Shown piece by piece: positions 35,361-46,639 of a stretch of DNA of 64,000 bases. The notes under the pieces were generated by a model. That model worked only from the letters and a program-made list of their open reading frames with translations. It searched no databases and was not told the origin of the DNA. Source of the stretch: Ancylostoma caninum (Eukaryota; Nematoda; Chromadorea; Rhabditida; Ancylostomatidae); assembly GCA_037903475.1 (NCBI GenBank), contig JBAJFG010000247.1:248001-312000 (forward strand), read 5' to 3'. Position 1 is the first letter of the stretch. Each line of letters starts with the position of its first letter. The translations under genes and the position numbers were made by a program.

Positions 35361-35606
35361 CCCTCCCCCCACTTTTCACTATTCAAATCATACTGTTAAA
35401 GTCGTTTAATCACATCAAAACAAATTCTGTGTATGGGTAATTCAGTGTCCCACTTCTTCTGTTTTTTCTACCTTTTTTTTCTACCTCCTATTCCACACTA
35501 AGGCACCCCCCTCCCGACCACGACCCTCCCCCCCTTACGACCCACCCTCTTCCCCCCCCCCCGTACGACCCCCCTTTGATAATTTATCGACACACGCTTG
35601 ACCCTG

Positions 35607-37053
35607 TTCACACTACTTCCCAGACCAGCCTTGAACAGAGCGTTCCATAGTAGAATCTATCTGCACCTATAGTTAACCGTAAAACATCTATTTAGATAAA
35701 CATGGAAGATGGCAGTGGAATTTACTGTGAACAGTGATGCCTATTACTTTATATAGTACTCTAAGAAAAAGCACTAGCTCGTATTCCTTCCCATTCGGGG
35801 TCGCTACACTCGAAATGAGGACAATGCATATCATAAGTACCAATTTACAGAATCTTCTGGCTAGATGATGTTGTTTTTGAAAAATATTTTTCTAAAATCC
35901 ATAGCAAGGCTCATATTATACAAAAAAAAGAGCGGTGCGCACGAGCTGGTCACAGTCCGCACGGCGAGAATTCTCAGAAGTGTAAATGATCCGATTTTTC
36001 GAGAATGATGTTAAGCAGCAATTGCTGAGGGATGGCAGCAACTGAGAACAGATACTGCTAGGGTTTTTACTCAAACTATTACGCCGTTCGGCTGCATTCG
36101 TGCTGTACAGTTACCAAAGAATGCGCAGGCCCCCTGATGGTCCCCTTTGATCCCCTGATTTTGTCTGTGGTGTGTTTTTCTTTTCGCACGAGCGTAAACG
36201 TATGTAAATAAGTATCAGATTTTAAATGTTAAAAAAGAGGCATCAATTGAACATGCTCTGGTTGCTAATTCCCACACTAAGAATAAATTAACATCCATAT
36301 GTTTTCTTAACACATCCCTGAACGCGATTCCTTTCACTGCACTATTCAATTAAACCATGCAAAGAAATGAGAATATGAAAACTCACCTAAATTTCAATAT
36401 ATGTATGGCGAGAAGTAGGATGAGAATGACAAGAGGGTGGGGGGTTTGAAAGCTAGAAGCTGTGCACGCGTTCGAATCACATTCAAGGGACTTGTCGTTT
36501 TGGTTACGGTCCCATTTTGGTAGCTGAACTTTCGTCCATTCCGAATAAGATACTTCTCCACCTACTGCGGAACTATACGTTGCAGATCGAGTCGATGACG
36601 CCAAAAGTATGCATTCATAGGCTTCAAAGAGTATAGCAGTTACCAAAGTCGTCTCTAATGTCCACTGTAGCAATAAGCGATCTCTTAGCAAAATCAATCA
36701 ATACATATCGGAAGTGATGTAGCCGAGCAACAGCGATGCAACAGCGGTGACAAGGTGCTATACTTCTCGGGACTATAGTGGCACCCTTTAATCGTCGACG
36801 AGGCAAATCTCTGTTCGATGAGCTGTTCCATACTGAAGAGCATAGTACAAACATACAATACTTTAACTTTGACGACACGCAAGAAGTGGCCAACGGACAA
36901 ACACTGGGAATCATACAGCGAAGCGAAACAATGGAGACAATGGGACGAGGGGGATAGACGTATTTCAAGGGATCTCCGTCAATGACCGACGACAAACTCA
37001 AAGGCATTGAATATTTACTGGTACAAATAAGATATTTACAAAACGGATGGCGA
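35607..37053. other. Serpin B intron region between loop exons
   Basis: No loop exon or other recognised gene. A minus-strand frame at 36383-36697 ends in a hydrophobic stretch (PLVILILLLAIHI) before a GTGAGT donor. I cannot connect it with any family. Confidence 0.3.
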
Positions 37054-37212
37054 TTAACAGTACTGCCCAATAAGGATTGGTTGATCGCCTCGGAAGACAC
37101 CGTAGACAAACGGGTGATCAGCTTGGAAGACTGGATAGATGTTACGCAAGGTGAACATCATTCCCTTCACCTTTGCTGCGAGCGGGTCAAGCTCTCTTCC
37201 CTCCTCATCGAC
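37054..37212 (-). CDS. Serpin B alternative terminal exon 2: loop with non-inhibitory hinge
   Basis: The acceptor TTACTACAG opens a phase-0 exon starting VDEEGRELDPLAAKVKG and ending GDQPILIGQYC with TAA. The C-terminal serpin core ([10 protein letters not shown]) is intact, but the hinge is atypical: Arg at P14, Leu at P12, Asp at P11 and Pro at P10 replace Thr and the Ala run needed for loop insertion. If used, it would encode a 355-residue serpin predicted to be a substrate, a binder or a non-inhibitory member. Intact frame, acceptor and conserved C-terminus argue against simple decay. Confidence 0.75.
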   Translation of the reverse strand, partial: VDEEGRELDPLAAKVKGMMFTLRNIYPVFQADHPFVYGVFRGDQPILIGQYC

Positions 37213-37505
37213 CTGTAGTAAGCAGGTTGTGTGCGGAAAATTATATGGTATAAGAATTACTATTAGGGAAAGAGAAAATTCTCCTCTCCTAAATTCAGAA
37301 TGCTCTTCACAGCAGAATGAACTAGGCCACTACAACGCCTCCTAGTGAACTGAGGTCAGTTTAGGACTAATCTTAAACTGTGTTTAACAAAGGTAGCTTG
37401 AAGACGGCACCCGAAGAGATAAGACTGGAAACGAACACCATCGGATTAAGCGAAACAGGTCGTAGATCCATGAATTTACTGAACAATCTCACATTAAAAG
37501 GTAAT

Positions 37506-37667
37506 TCAACAATATTGTCCTAGAAAAATTGGCTCTCCCAGAAGAAAGATGCCATAAGCAAATGGATGATCTGCACGGAAAGTAGGAGGAGGTAGTTGGG
37601 GCATGGGACGGCAACGCATCATAACCATTCCAGTTGCAGCAGCTGCTTTTGTGCCCTCTTCACTGAC
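37506..37667 (-). CDS. Serpin B alternative terminal exon 1 (proximal): reactive loop with MMRCRP
   Basis: The acceptor CTAACTACAG opens a phase-0 exon starting VSEEGTKAAAATG. The loop continues MVMMRCRPMP, so P2-P1-P1' is Arg-Cys-Arg by standard numbering, and the real cleavage site could be at either Arg. A proline-rich insert (QLPPP) follows before RADHPFAYGIF, and the exon ends FLGQYC with TGA. The product would be 356 residues. The hinge is inhibitory in type. It lies 2.2 kb from the exon 7 donor and 293 bp before terminal exon 2. Confidence 0.8.
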   Translation of the reverse strand, partial: VSEEGTKAAAATGMVMMRCRPMPQLPPPTFRADHPFAYGIFLLGEPIFLGQYC

Positions 37668-39874
37668 CTGTAGTTAGTGCGTTACAGAGGACTAAGGTTA
37701 GTATGGGAGAAATGTAAAAAGATAAGGACTTTTATGGAAATTTCGTACGAAGATCCGAGTTTCTTCGAAATAAAAGTATTATGGAACTACAGCAGGACCA
37801 AACAAAGCAAAGCCCCGGTGTTAATGTTTTATGAAGTGTTAACCACATCCACAGTACCTATTTGGTAGTTGTTCAAAATTAAATATTCCGTGAAGTCAAA
37901 ATTTATCATCAAGCACATATGAATTTATTATGAGGAGCATTCCTTGTATCGCCTCCGACTTCCGTTTCACTCAGTGGTTTGCCGATTTCAAGCGGTGGTT
38001 CTTACTTTCTTCAAGTTTATTTCTCCACAATTAAAGAAGCGCAGTCATCAAAACTGAATCCGTTTTAACCCATTGACGACTGCGTGTCTCACCTGTGACC
38101 CGCGCTTCTTTGGCCGCGTGGGAACGCGCGGCTCACCGGAGAGCCCGCGCCCTTCTAATTAACCAAATTTCGGAATTTTTCACAGTTCCATATGAAATGG
38201 GTGCAACACAGCTAAGCAATATCTCAAATCACTGTGGTTCAAGGAAAATTTCTTTTTTATTCTGACAAATGCCATGAAAGAGATGGGATTTTGAAATCGA
38301 GGAAGTTTGCATTACATTTCTTGTGTACTGGATGGGAATAATCTCTGCTAAAGCCATATTTTCTGCACAGTAACAAGTTACGCTACACTAGGGCCATATG
38401 AACGCGTATACTCTCGAGACACCTCCTTATAGCTCTCAAAATACCTTTTACAAAATTCTTTCGGCCTTAAACGAAGCGAGAAACATTTAGATTCTCCAAT
38501 TTTCTGGTCACATGACACTAGTAACCTTCCAGACCAAGAATTCAAATTATTTCTGCAAAACTATCTATCTTGGTGCATTGCTAGATTCATCCATAACAGC
38601 TTTCTGGAGGGCAGCTTATCAATCTCTTCAGTCGTCTTCACCCATGATTTAAATATCGTGCGTCAAAAACAGCAGAGAATTCGACCCATTTTGATGAATA
38701 GAAGACGTTCAGTCCTCTTGCTTGACAACGTTAGGTCGCATTCCTACGAAAAATCAAACAAAAATTGAAAGACCTGAGCGTGGAAGTCCAGCCTCATCCT
38801 GCTTACTAGCTACATCTGTCTCCCACTGGTTACTACCTTTCCGGGTTTAGTAGTATTCATGTGCCACACAAATCTTACGCTAAACTGAGAGATTCAGAAG
38901 GTGCATTCTATCAGTTTGCTGATTCTTGCGATCCCAGCTCTTTGTCTTCTGGGATATTTTCTCCTGTTAACCGACGATAAAGCTGCGCAATGGTTTTGAT
39001 TTCGTTAAGATACTATTACTCTAAGCTGAGTTATGCATCTTAGAAAATCGATGTCAAAAACGGTCTCTTGGGCAGAGACGCATGGGCGCTCTGCATGCTG
39101 AGCGCCCATGCGTCTCTGCCCAAGAGAGCCGCGCCGCTGTCGCGACCCTTGTCTGCGTACATTTGGAGTTCCATGTACATAGAAAGGGGTGGGGGCTAGT
39201 CTGAGATGAATTATTGGGATCTGGTAGGTTTTATACCTCTGGTAGAAACGTTCCACACTTTCTTCGTGACAGGGGGGGGGGGCGAAAAGTATGGACGTCT
39301 CAATTGGTACTTTTGTTTATTATCATTTGTGAGTGTTATCACATTTTCATTTCGCACATAAATGATCACATGTGTTTCCTTTTGACCTATGATTCATCTC
39401 GTTTTCTGAAGCGATGCGAGCGTGTTCACACCGCAAGTCTTCCTACACGTTTCATTCAATATCAATGGAAAATTGGGCCGCACTCGGTGGAATAGCGCGA
39501 GGAGGGCTACCTGCGGCGCACTGTGGGTTTCGTGATGCTAATGTTTAAGGCCTATATCAGGGTCAAATAAGACCAACTCGGAAATTTTTTGTAAAATGGA
39601 CTACAGGGTAGTCGGGATGAAAAACACACGGGAATGAGAAAAGGTATGTTTTTCAAAGTTAGCGATCCCATAATGATGATGAAAGCAGAGACAGGAATAA
39701 GGAACCGCGCATGAACTCAGTAAAGAGCCCTATCGTCATTCCAATCTGCGCTAGCCCCCATTACTTGACAGTGTATATGTTTCCTAACCTTATCCCGCCT
39801 GTTTGCGACAACCCAGGAACGACAAGGACGAGAATGGCGAAAATGTTCAGCGCAGAGCCAAACCAACGACAAAC
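37668..39874. other. Serpin B intron 7 (proximal part)
   Basis: I searched for further ADHPF-type loop exons and found none. It contains the hairpin at 39064-39127 and a G-run at 39270. Confidence 0.4.
39064..39127. ncRNA. Perfect 27-bp hairpin, candidate small-RNA precursor or foldback core
   Basis: A 27-base arm (39064-39090, starting TCTCTTGGGCAGAGACGC) is followed by a 10-base loop (CTGCATGCTG) and the exact reverse complement (39101-39127). The arms are GC-rich with no mismatch. A pre-miRNA normally has some mismatches, so a recent inverted duplication or a MITE core is equally possible. It lies in intron 7 of serpin B. Confidence 0.4.
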
Positions 39875-42162
39875 CTCCACAACAGCCTTATGAATGACGT
39901 CGTCGACAAAAAGGTCTTCTGTTTCGCACACGCCTTTCAGGTCACAGCCACTTTCAAAGAGCTGGCTGATGCCGAGTTGCTGCAGCATCTGCTTCATTCG
40001 CGGCTGTGACGTTGTTTTGAACTTTGGAATCGTTACCTTAAAAAGAAATGACCATAACTCTGTTGTCATCAGCGTTTCTAGATCTTTAAAGCTCGAACTC
40101 ACATTCACACCGGCTGGTTCCTTTCCAGCTTTCTCCAGAAGCTCCTTCATGACGGCACTGGTCAGGTTCGCGCGAAACTCCTCGAATTTCACGCTCTCTT
40201 CAGGAAGAAAGATAACAAATTCGTATTCCTTGTCCTGAAATAAGAACGGCATAGCGTATTGAAGAAAATTAGGATGCTGTAAAAGTCTAGTGAGAGAGAC
40301 CTTATAAGGTAGTGCTAGTACTTGCGTCCCATGCGCAACAGTGAAGCGGCAATCCTTGAGTGCATGTAACGCCATGAATGATTCCTGAAACATGCTCAAG
40401 TTTGTAGACGGGTAGTTGTAGGGAGGGGTGGGGGGGAGGGGGGGGGGGAGACTCAATATAGGCCTACTATAATTACCACTGACACTTGTTGGTCAAATGA
40501 TTGTTCGACAATTCCAAGGATTGAATGAGCAAGATTTTTCATTAACACATTCAATTATTCGAATATTCGAGGGGCTATGAATGTTCAAACATGCGAAAAT
40601 AACCACTAACTTGCTTGATTTATGAATTTCTCGCATCCATAAAAAAGCTGGCCTTGTTTTAGCTCAGTATCATATGTGTAATATAATACAATGTTCTCTC
40701 CTTTTCCGTATAATTATATATAATTATATTACAATTATGTATACATATTTCGTATAATTTTTCTTTGCGGTTATTGGTCCTTTCGCGGACAGTTATTTCC
40801 GTGACTAATCCTTGAGCTTGGCATCGAATACATACAATGTGGCGAGTAAAACATAAGGAGATGAATATCCAGGGGAAAACTTTAAAAAAAACACGAACGC
40901 CCCACTTGTCGATCTCCATTGATGCCATGGAATGTGTCCTTCTGGGTGATATCAGGATCAAAACGAGTCGCCCATTGTCCTTTGAAGTATACGGCGTTTA
41001 CAAGAAAAGCTCGCATATCCGGCTTGTGGAAATCGCTGGAGAGCATGTTCGGGATCATCTGACGGGTGGCCTCCGACACAAAGTTGTTCACCGTCTGAAA
41101 TCACCCCCGTAAAAATTGGTGTCCAGAAGAGCAGAACAAAGTAAGTTGGAATAAAGCTTACCTTAACTGTTAAACCCTGATCCCTGAAGTCAAGGCGTTC
41201 AGCAGTCACGTTGAAGTCTTTCGCGATTGTGTCGTTGTACTGCTGGGCAATTTCAAGGCCTAAAAACAGCTTTTTCTTAACTATGGCCTACTTCTAAACA
41301 AAGGGAAAGAAGATTTCGAGAAATTATTCAGCCTGAGAGAACATGCCATTTGCAAGGAAGAACTTCGTCGCGACGGCCATCGCCACTCCATCAGCAGCGG
41401 CGAGTTTTCGGATCAGCTCCGGAACATCATTTTGAGATTCTGAAAATTAAAATTGAGAACAGATCGAATTATATTCACTACGACTATATCTTGAGGAACT
41501 GATCAAAAACAGTTCATACCTTTTTCTCATAGGGATTTATCATTATCTTTTCAACAATTTGAGGATATTTAGCAAGTAAAGTATCACTGTCACTGACTTC
41601 GTAGTAAAAACTGTAACTTAAAATTTTTCTTTTGGGAAACTCTATTCTATAATACTACTTATGACTGAAGGTGACGTGATAGCGAAAACCACTTCTTCAA
41701 ACCACTGGGCACGGTACTCAGCCATCTATAAACACCTTGGCCAAGAAATCTAATTCCATGCCCAGTGCATTTTTCCAGAATCTTGAACAAAAGAGCCTTC
41801 GTTTCACTTGTCCCTCTTGAGATCACTTCCCACATCCTTTTCTCATTTGCAGAATTTAGAATTTCACTTCCAGAGATCCCTACCCTAGCTTCTGAGGTAT
41901 AGAGCTAGAAAATAGCTCTGGTTCAAAAGTGGGGCTGCTAGGACAGTAAACTAAGGTGTATGGGGCAGCGGGAGGAGTGACGGAGTAAATAGTCGTTTTC
42001 TAAAAACTCACTTCTTTTCAGAGCGTCCACAATCTGGCTCTTTGTGGCACCGCCAGCACCTCTTTCGAGAACAGACAAAGCCGCCACAAGAGATAGCGGA
42101 GAGATCACTACGCTCTCCTTTAGAGGAGTGAGTTTCAACAGATCAACAGCAAAATCGGCCAT
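39875..42162 (-). CDS. Serpin B constitutive exons 1-7
   Basis: Exons on the minus strand are 42012-42162, 41347-41439, 41162-41259, 40906-41094, 40301-40384, 40103-40234 and 39875-40036. Lengths (151, 93, 98, 189, 84, 132, 162) equal those of serpin A, and together they give 303 codons ending in phase 0. Signatures include [26 protein letters not shown], and [13 protein letters not shown]. Intron 2 appears to use a GC donor (G|GCATGT), which gives LANGLEIAQQYND across the junction. The last donor (GTGGAG|GTTTGT) can join in phase to terminal exons at 37506, 37054 or 33281. No signal peptide is seen. Confidence 0.9.
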
Positions 42163-42177
42163 GATTCACCTGGAAAA
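42163..42177 (-). promoter_or_regulatory. Probable trans-splice acceptor of serpin B
   Basis: TTTTCCAG is followed by GTGAATC and the start codon on the minus strand, the same arrangement and spacing as in serpin A. Confidence 0.6.
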
Positions 42178-42494
42178 GAAAGAAGACTGGCTTGCTTTTG
42201 AAGCAGACAAAGAATCAAAGTAGACAGGGAAGAGTACGTTTTAGTCAAAGATAAACAGGCAAGCAAACAAAGCTGCAAAGAAGCTGATGTGTAACCGAGT
42301 AAGTGTTTGGAAAGCATTTTCCAGTGGGAGAAAGATGAGCAGAAAAAAACTGCATTTGAGGCCGAAATACATCTGAAAAAACCAGAATTCGATCTCCAAA
42401 CAAGACAGCAACGACGAAATTTCAAGGAGCTCGCACAGATCCAGGATCAAACAGGAATTTAGGGCAGTTAGGCAATGAATCTAAAGCAAAACTA

Positions 42495-43262
42495 TTAGGT
42501 TGGTGCACAATTAATGCGGCTTTTTTCGCAACGTCACAAGATTGTACATATCCGTAGAGTATGTGCTTTACAGATGAAGAAAGAAGAGGTTGGCCATCAA
42601 ATTCCAAGCACCAGGAATTTTGAGCTGCCTGGAAGAGGATGAAAGCTTGACAACGAGAATGCTGTCCAAACTCTTCAATATGGACCATTCTACTTTGATT
42701 CTTCCTCTTAAAAGGCTCCGAAAAGCATGGAAATATGCCAAATGGGTCCGCACGAACTCTTAGACAGGAACAATGCTTGAATTTCCACCGATTTCCTGCA
42801 GCAAACCGAGCAGGCTCCATTTCTGAGGAATCTCAACAATCGGAGCTCCTTCCCTTCCGTGGCTACCAAAAGCTCCAGATCGCCAAATTTTGATCCTAGA
42901 GCTCTCCATTTTCCCCTGTAGGATAGTTAATTCCTACTTCAACTACCTAAATATTTTTTGACTTGGCTTTGCTGATCCTGTAGGATAGTTAATTCCTACT
43001 TCAACTACCTAAATATTTTTTGACTTGGCTTTGCTGATTTTACTTCAGCCAAAATTTCGTCGAGATCGCGGAATGACTGTGCTGCAGTCCAACCTTTTCC
43101 GAAGTGGTAGAGCATGAGATGGTGAATGGTGATACGATTTTCGATAGCACCATCACTAAGTGAAAGAAGAAGATTTGTTACATAAGAAAACTGTAGATGG
43201 AGTGTTTATTTAACGAGAAAAGGAGTCGCAAAAAAAGCCGCATTATTTATTTAACAACCTAA
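42495..43262 (-). mobile_element. Mariner-family element, degenerate
   Basis: TA at 42493-42494 and 43263-43264 flank inverted ends TTAGGTTGGTGCACAATTAA and (inverted right end) TTAGGTTGTTAAATAAATAA, followed in both by TGCGGCTTTTTT. On the minus strand near 43010-43165 it encodes RITIHHLMLYHFGKGWTAAQ, the N-terminal helix-turn-helix pattern of mariner transposases. The remainder is broken and no catalytic triad is readable. Confidence 0.8.
42915..43038. repeat. 62-bp tandem duplication inside the mariner element
   Basis: The unit starting CCTGTAGGATAGTTAATTCC occurs twice head to tail (42915-42976 and 42977-43038) with no difference seen. It is a recent local duplication. Confidence 0.95.
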
Positions 43263-43369
43263 TATTTAGATCGACTACCGTTCTGCACAGCTCTTGCACC
43301 CACTTGCAGAATATAAAAAAGGGTTATCCCGAGGTGTGCAGTCAATGACAGATACTAATCTGCGGACGC

Positions 43370-44980
43370 ATTTTTGAATAAAACATAGTAAAGCTGATAA
43401 GGCAGTCACGCAGAATACCGAAGAAGAAGTAAACCAGGTCAGAAAAGACATTACTAGAGAGACAGTACTAGGAGAAAAAAAGACGAAAACAGGACAAAAG
43501 AGAAAATTGGAAAAGGCAAAGACCTAAAAGCATAAACTAAAGCGAAAAAAAAAACTATGACAGAAAGACGGTGTGGCTCAAAGGCGTAAAATTATCCCCG
43601 AGAATTACATATTATCTAGCATGCAGTGCTGTGCGAACAAAATGAGCGATCTTTGTAGCAGGAATCAAATTTCCCTTCATTCTTTTACTGGATGGACCAC
43701 TGCATTTTTGGATGACACTGCAACTTTGTCAAAGACCCATGACTGCTTCTAAACAGTAGGAGGACAATGGCCGACAAAAGCAGTAAAACTAGAAAAAGAG
43801 AAGACGTTTGGATAGAGACGAAGACACCAAAGTATATATTGGTTCAACCAGTAAAAGAATCAAGTATCTTGACAAGTGATCCTTATCCAAATTCTGCTGG
43901 CCTTAAAAATCGAGACCAGGGCGCGAAGGTAGCAAATTGGAGGAATGAAGAGCCGGAAGAGAATAGCAAAATTGTCAGAATGAGCGGCAACACCACGAAA
44001 ACATATAAATAGATAAAGATATATGCAGATTACAAATAAAATATGTAAGGACGACCACAACTGCAAGAGAATGGAGCTTACGAATGATCAAAGAAATAGC
44101 GATAGGGACAGGAAACTGACTATACGAGATATTAAAAAAAAACAAATAAATGCGCTTCAAAAGAAGAATGTGTCTGAATTTCTCTGCTGCACAATGAGTG
44201 GCCTTCACAAGAGGATCAAGAAACCAGTAGTTTTCCAATGACAGTGAAATATTTTTAAAACGTTAAAGACCATATTCTTAAATGCAGACTTGCGATTTCT
44301 TCGAAATGAAAAATGGACCATGCTGGACACAATGCAACAAAATCAGAAAAACCGCAAGGCGTCCGGGAAGAGATAAAGCCTCTAAAGAGCACTGTTGCTC
44401 ATCGAAGAAAATAAATTAGGATCCTGGGAGCATACCGCATACCAGCGAAAACTAAATGGTGCAAAATCCGGGTAGAATCCAGCAGGAAAGTGCGTTACCT
44501 TTGCGAAACCTTCATGATTTAGTGCTAAATGAGGATGCTACTGGCCTTTTGTGCAAGGTCCTACCCAATTTACGATTCCTTTGATAAAACTGGAATTAGC
44601 ATAAACATTCGAAAATCACTGTGCGAATTTCAGCCATATTTTTCTGCAAAATAAAACACCGAATTGCTTTCGGGAGTGTTCACAGGCCTGCCAGATGAAT
44701 CAAAGACCACATTGCTGGCAGTGAAAACCTGTGGCAAATCGATTTCGACGGTGAGTCACCGCACAAATCACAGAGAAATAGTTAGCTCGACACTTGAATG
44801 GAATGGCTAGAATGACTCAAATCATCATCATAAGCCAGCATGGAATAAAAATTGAGATTTAATAGGTGTCATATCGAATGACAGGGACTGTTCATTTTGG
44901 AAGTTTTACAAGAAATAAAGCAAAACACAGCTCAGGCAAAACAGAGCGTGATCTTAGCTTCTTTCACACCCGTGTCTAGT
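43370..44980. repeat. Degenerate long repeat upstream of serpin B
   Basis: This matches in module order the field at 20990-22590 upstream of serpin A, including GTGCGAACAAAATGAGCGAT near 43630 and a best-conserved block near 44650-44770 that contains GCCTGCCAGATGAATCAAAG. It supports a duplication that covered gene and upstream flank. Confidence 0.5.
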
Positions 44981-46637
44981 ATGTTTAAGCAAAAACCTCA
45001 TATTTTTAGGACATATAAATATTGAATATGTGGCATATGGCATACATCAATAGTCAGAGTTTTGTCAATGCATTTGTACGTATGTATGGTGTGATGTGTT
45101 TACGATTCCGTGTGATTTGTTTACTTTTTGTACTGCGAATCCATAGGAGGGAAGAATATTATAGTTGTGTCTGGTCGAGATTGCTACATTTCAAAACCTT
45201 GGGTCCACTTTTTGGCTCCGAAATTGCACACATATTTGTGATAAGTTTTATTACCAACAGGATCACTATTCGCTGGATCAGATTCCACCACATTGGGTAT
45301 GAAGTGTAAGGGAAGGAAGCAAGTGGCGTTAGCATAACACTATGGCTGAGAGCAATGGTAACACAATACGACGGTATTGCATTTTAACGGTACATTTTCA
45401 TTTCTGCCAGAACCCCTACAGTAGCAATACTTATGTACAATAGCTTAAGATAAAATGACGTATTAGGTAACTTCATTCCGAATAAGTCGATAAACTGGAT
45501 GTTTGAACAAGATAGGCAATACTGTGATGGCTGAAAGATGAGGAGGGTTGTATTTCTTTGTCTTCTCCCACTAATCGAATGTTCAAATCGGTTTCCAGTC
45601 TAATGGCTAAATCAAATTAATTACTGTTTCCAATAAGATTAGGTATTACTCGGTTCTAATAATAAGCATCACTTCATGTTCTCAGAATGTGTGCGTAAGA
45701 TTCCCCTCTTCGTTTTCATACTCCTTCATTTCATTGCGCCTTTTTTTTTTTTGCTCTGCAGGAATTGAACAATGAGGAAACAACGGTCGATGCAGGAATT
45801 GCAACAAGCTTCGCCATGCATGCAAGTCTTGTTCGAACTCTTCTTCTTTTTTCCCTAAACCTCCTCCCTAGGCTGCTCATGATCAACTCATGGAACACCT
45901 TTTATTTGTGTTCAATTCCGATAAACCTCAAGCAGTACCACTACCAGTGTTTCTTTTGTGCATGTAATCTACGTCTGTCATGGGCAGAGATTGAGCAGTA
46001 GACCCAGAGCTCTAGTATATCCGATATTTAGTTCCATTTGAAGGATAACCTGAATAGAAAGGGCGGCCTACTGTGATTTTGACACTTATTTCGTTTCATT
46101 CTGACATATAAACTGAGCGCATTGAATAGCTGAAAATAAATAAAAAAAACTCCATGCAATGTTCATGCAATACTAGACCGATATTGACATGGGATGCTTA
46201 TGGAATGCGTACGAAATGTGCCAGGGTAATGCATGAGATGGACATAACTTTGAGGGCAGAATAAAACAAAGCACGAAGAACTGCTGATGAGCTGGAGATT
46301 GAAAGAGAAAATAATGAACACACTGTGAAGCTTTAGAAGCATGACTAGGGATGTGGAATAGTTTCCAGCCTTATCTGACGCCAATTGTTTCTGACGTTCA
46401 AGTCTCAGCAGACTGCCTGCTACTTTCTATTTTTCCAGAACCGAATTTTTCTACGTCGTATCCTCGAATTGAACTGTGGCTGAGCAATCAGATCCTAAAA
46501 AATCTCCTAGGTCGATTCTACTGGTGCTCCATTCTAGTGGTGAAAATTTGCCCGGCGCTTTGACCATTAATCTTTTATCGTTAGGTTTCAAGGCAAGGTC
46601 TGCAGGATTTCCCCAGTCGTCGTCAGAACTAATAATA
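44981..46637. other. No gene supported
   Basis: Frames at 45022-45309, 45765-46001 and 46351-46563 carry no recognisable domain or consistent splice context. The stretch is A/T-rich. Confidence 0.35.
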
Positions 46638-46639
46638 TA

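Larger units (their letters stand above)
33984..35606. mobile_element. Non-autonomous hAT-type transposon
   Basis: An exact 8-bp duplication TTCACACT flanks it (33976-33983 and 35607-35614). The terminal inverted repeat is CAGGGTCAAGCGTG at both ends. An 8-bp duplication with CAGGG ends is diagnostic of the hAT superfamily. No transposase is present. The interior holds two tRNA-like B-box segments and a 363-bp tandem repeat array, and pyrimidine-rich CGACCCC motifs lie near both ends. Confidence 0.9.

Noticed and set aside
36383..36697. Minus-strand frame with a hydrophobic end and GTGAGT donor, as a fourth serpin loop exon
   Set aside because: It lacks the EEG hinge and ADHPF core and continues through a donor instead of ending at GQYC and a stop.
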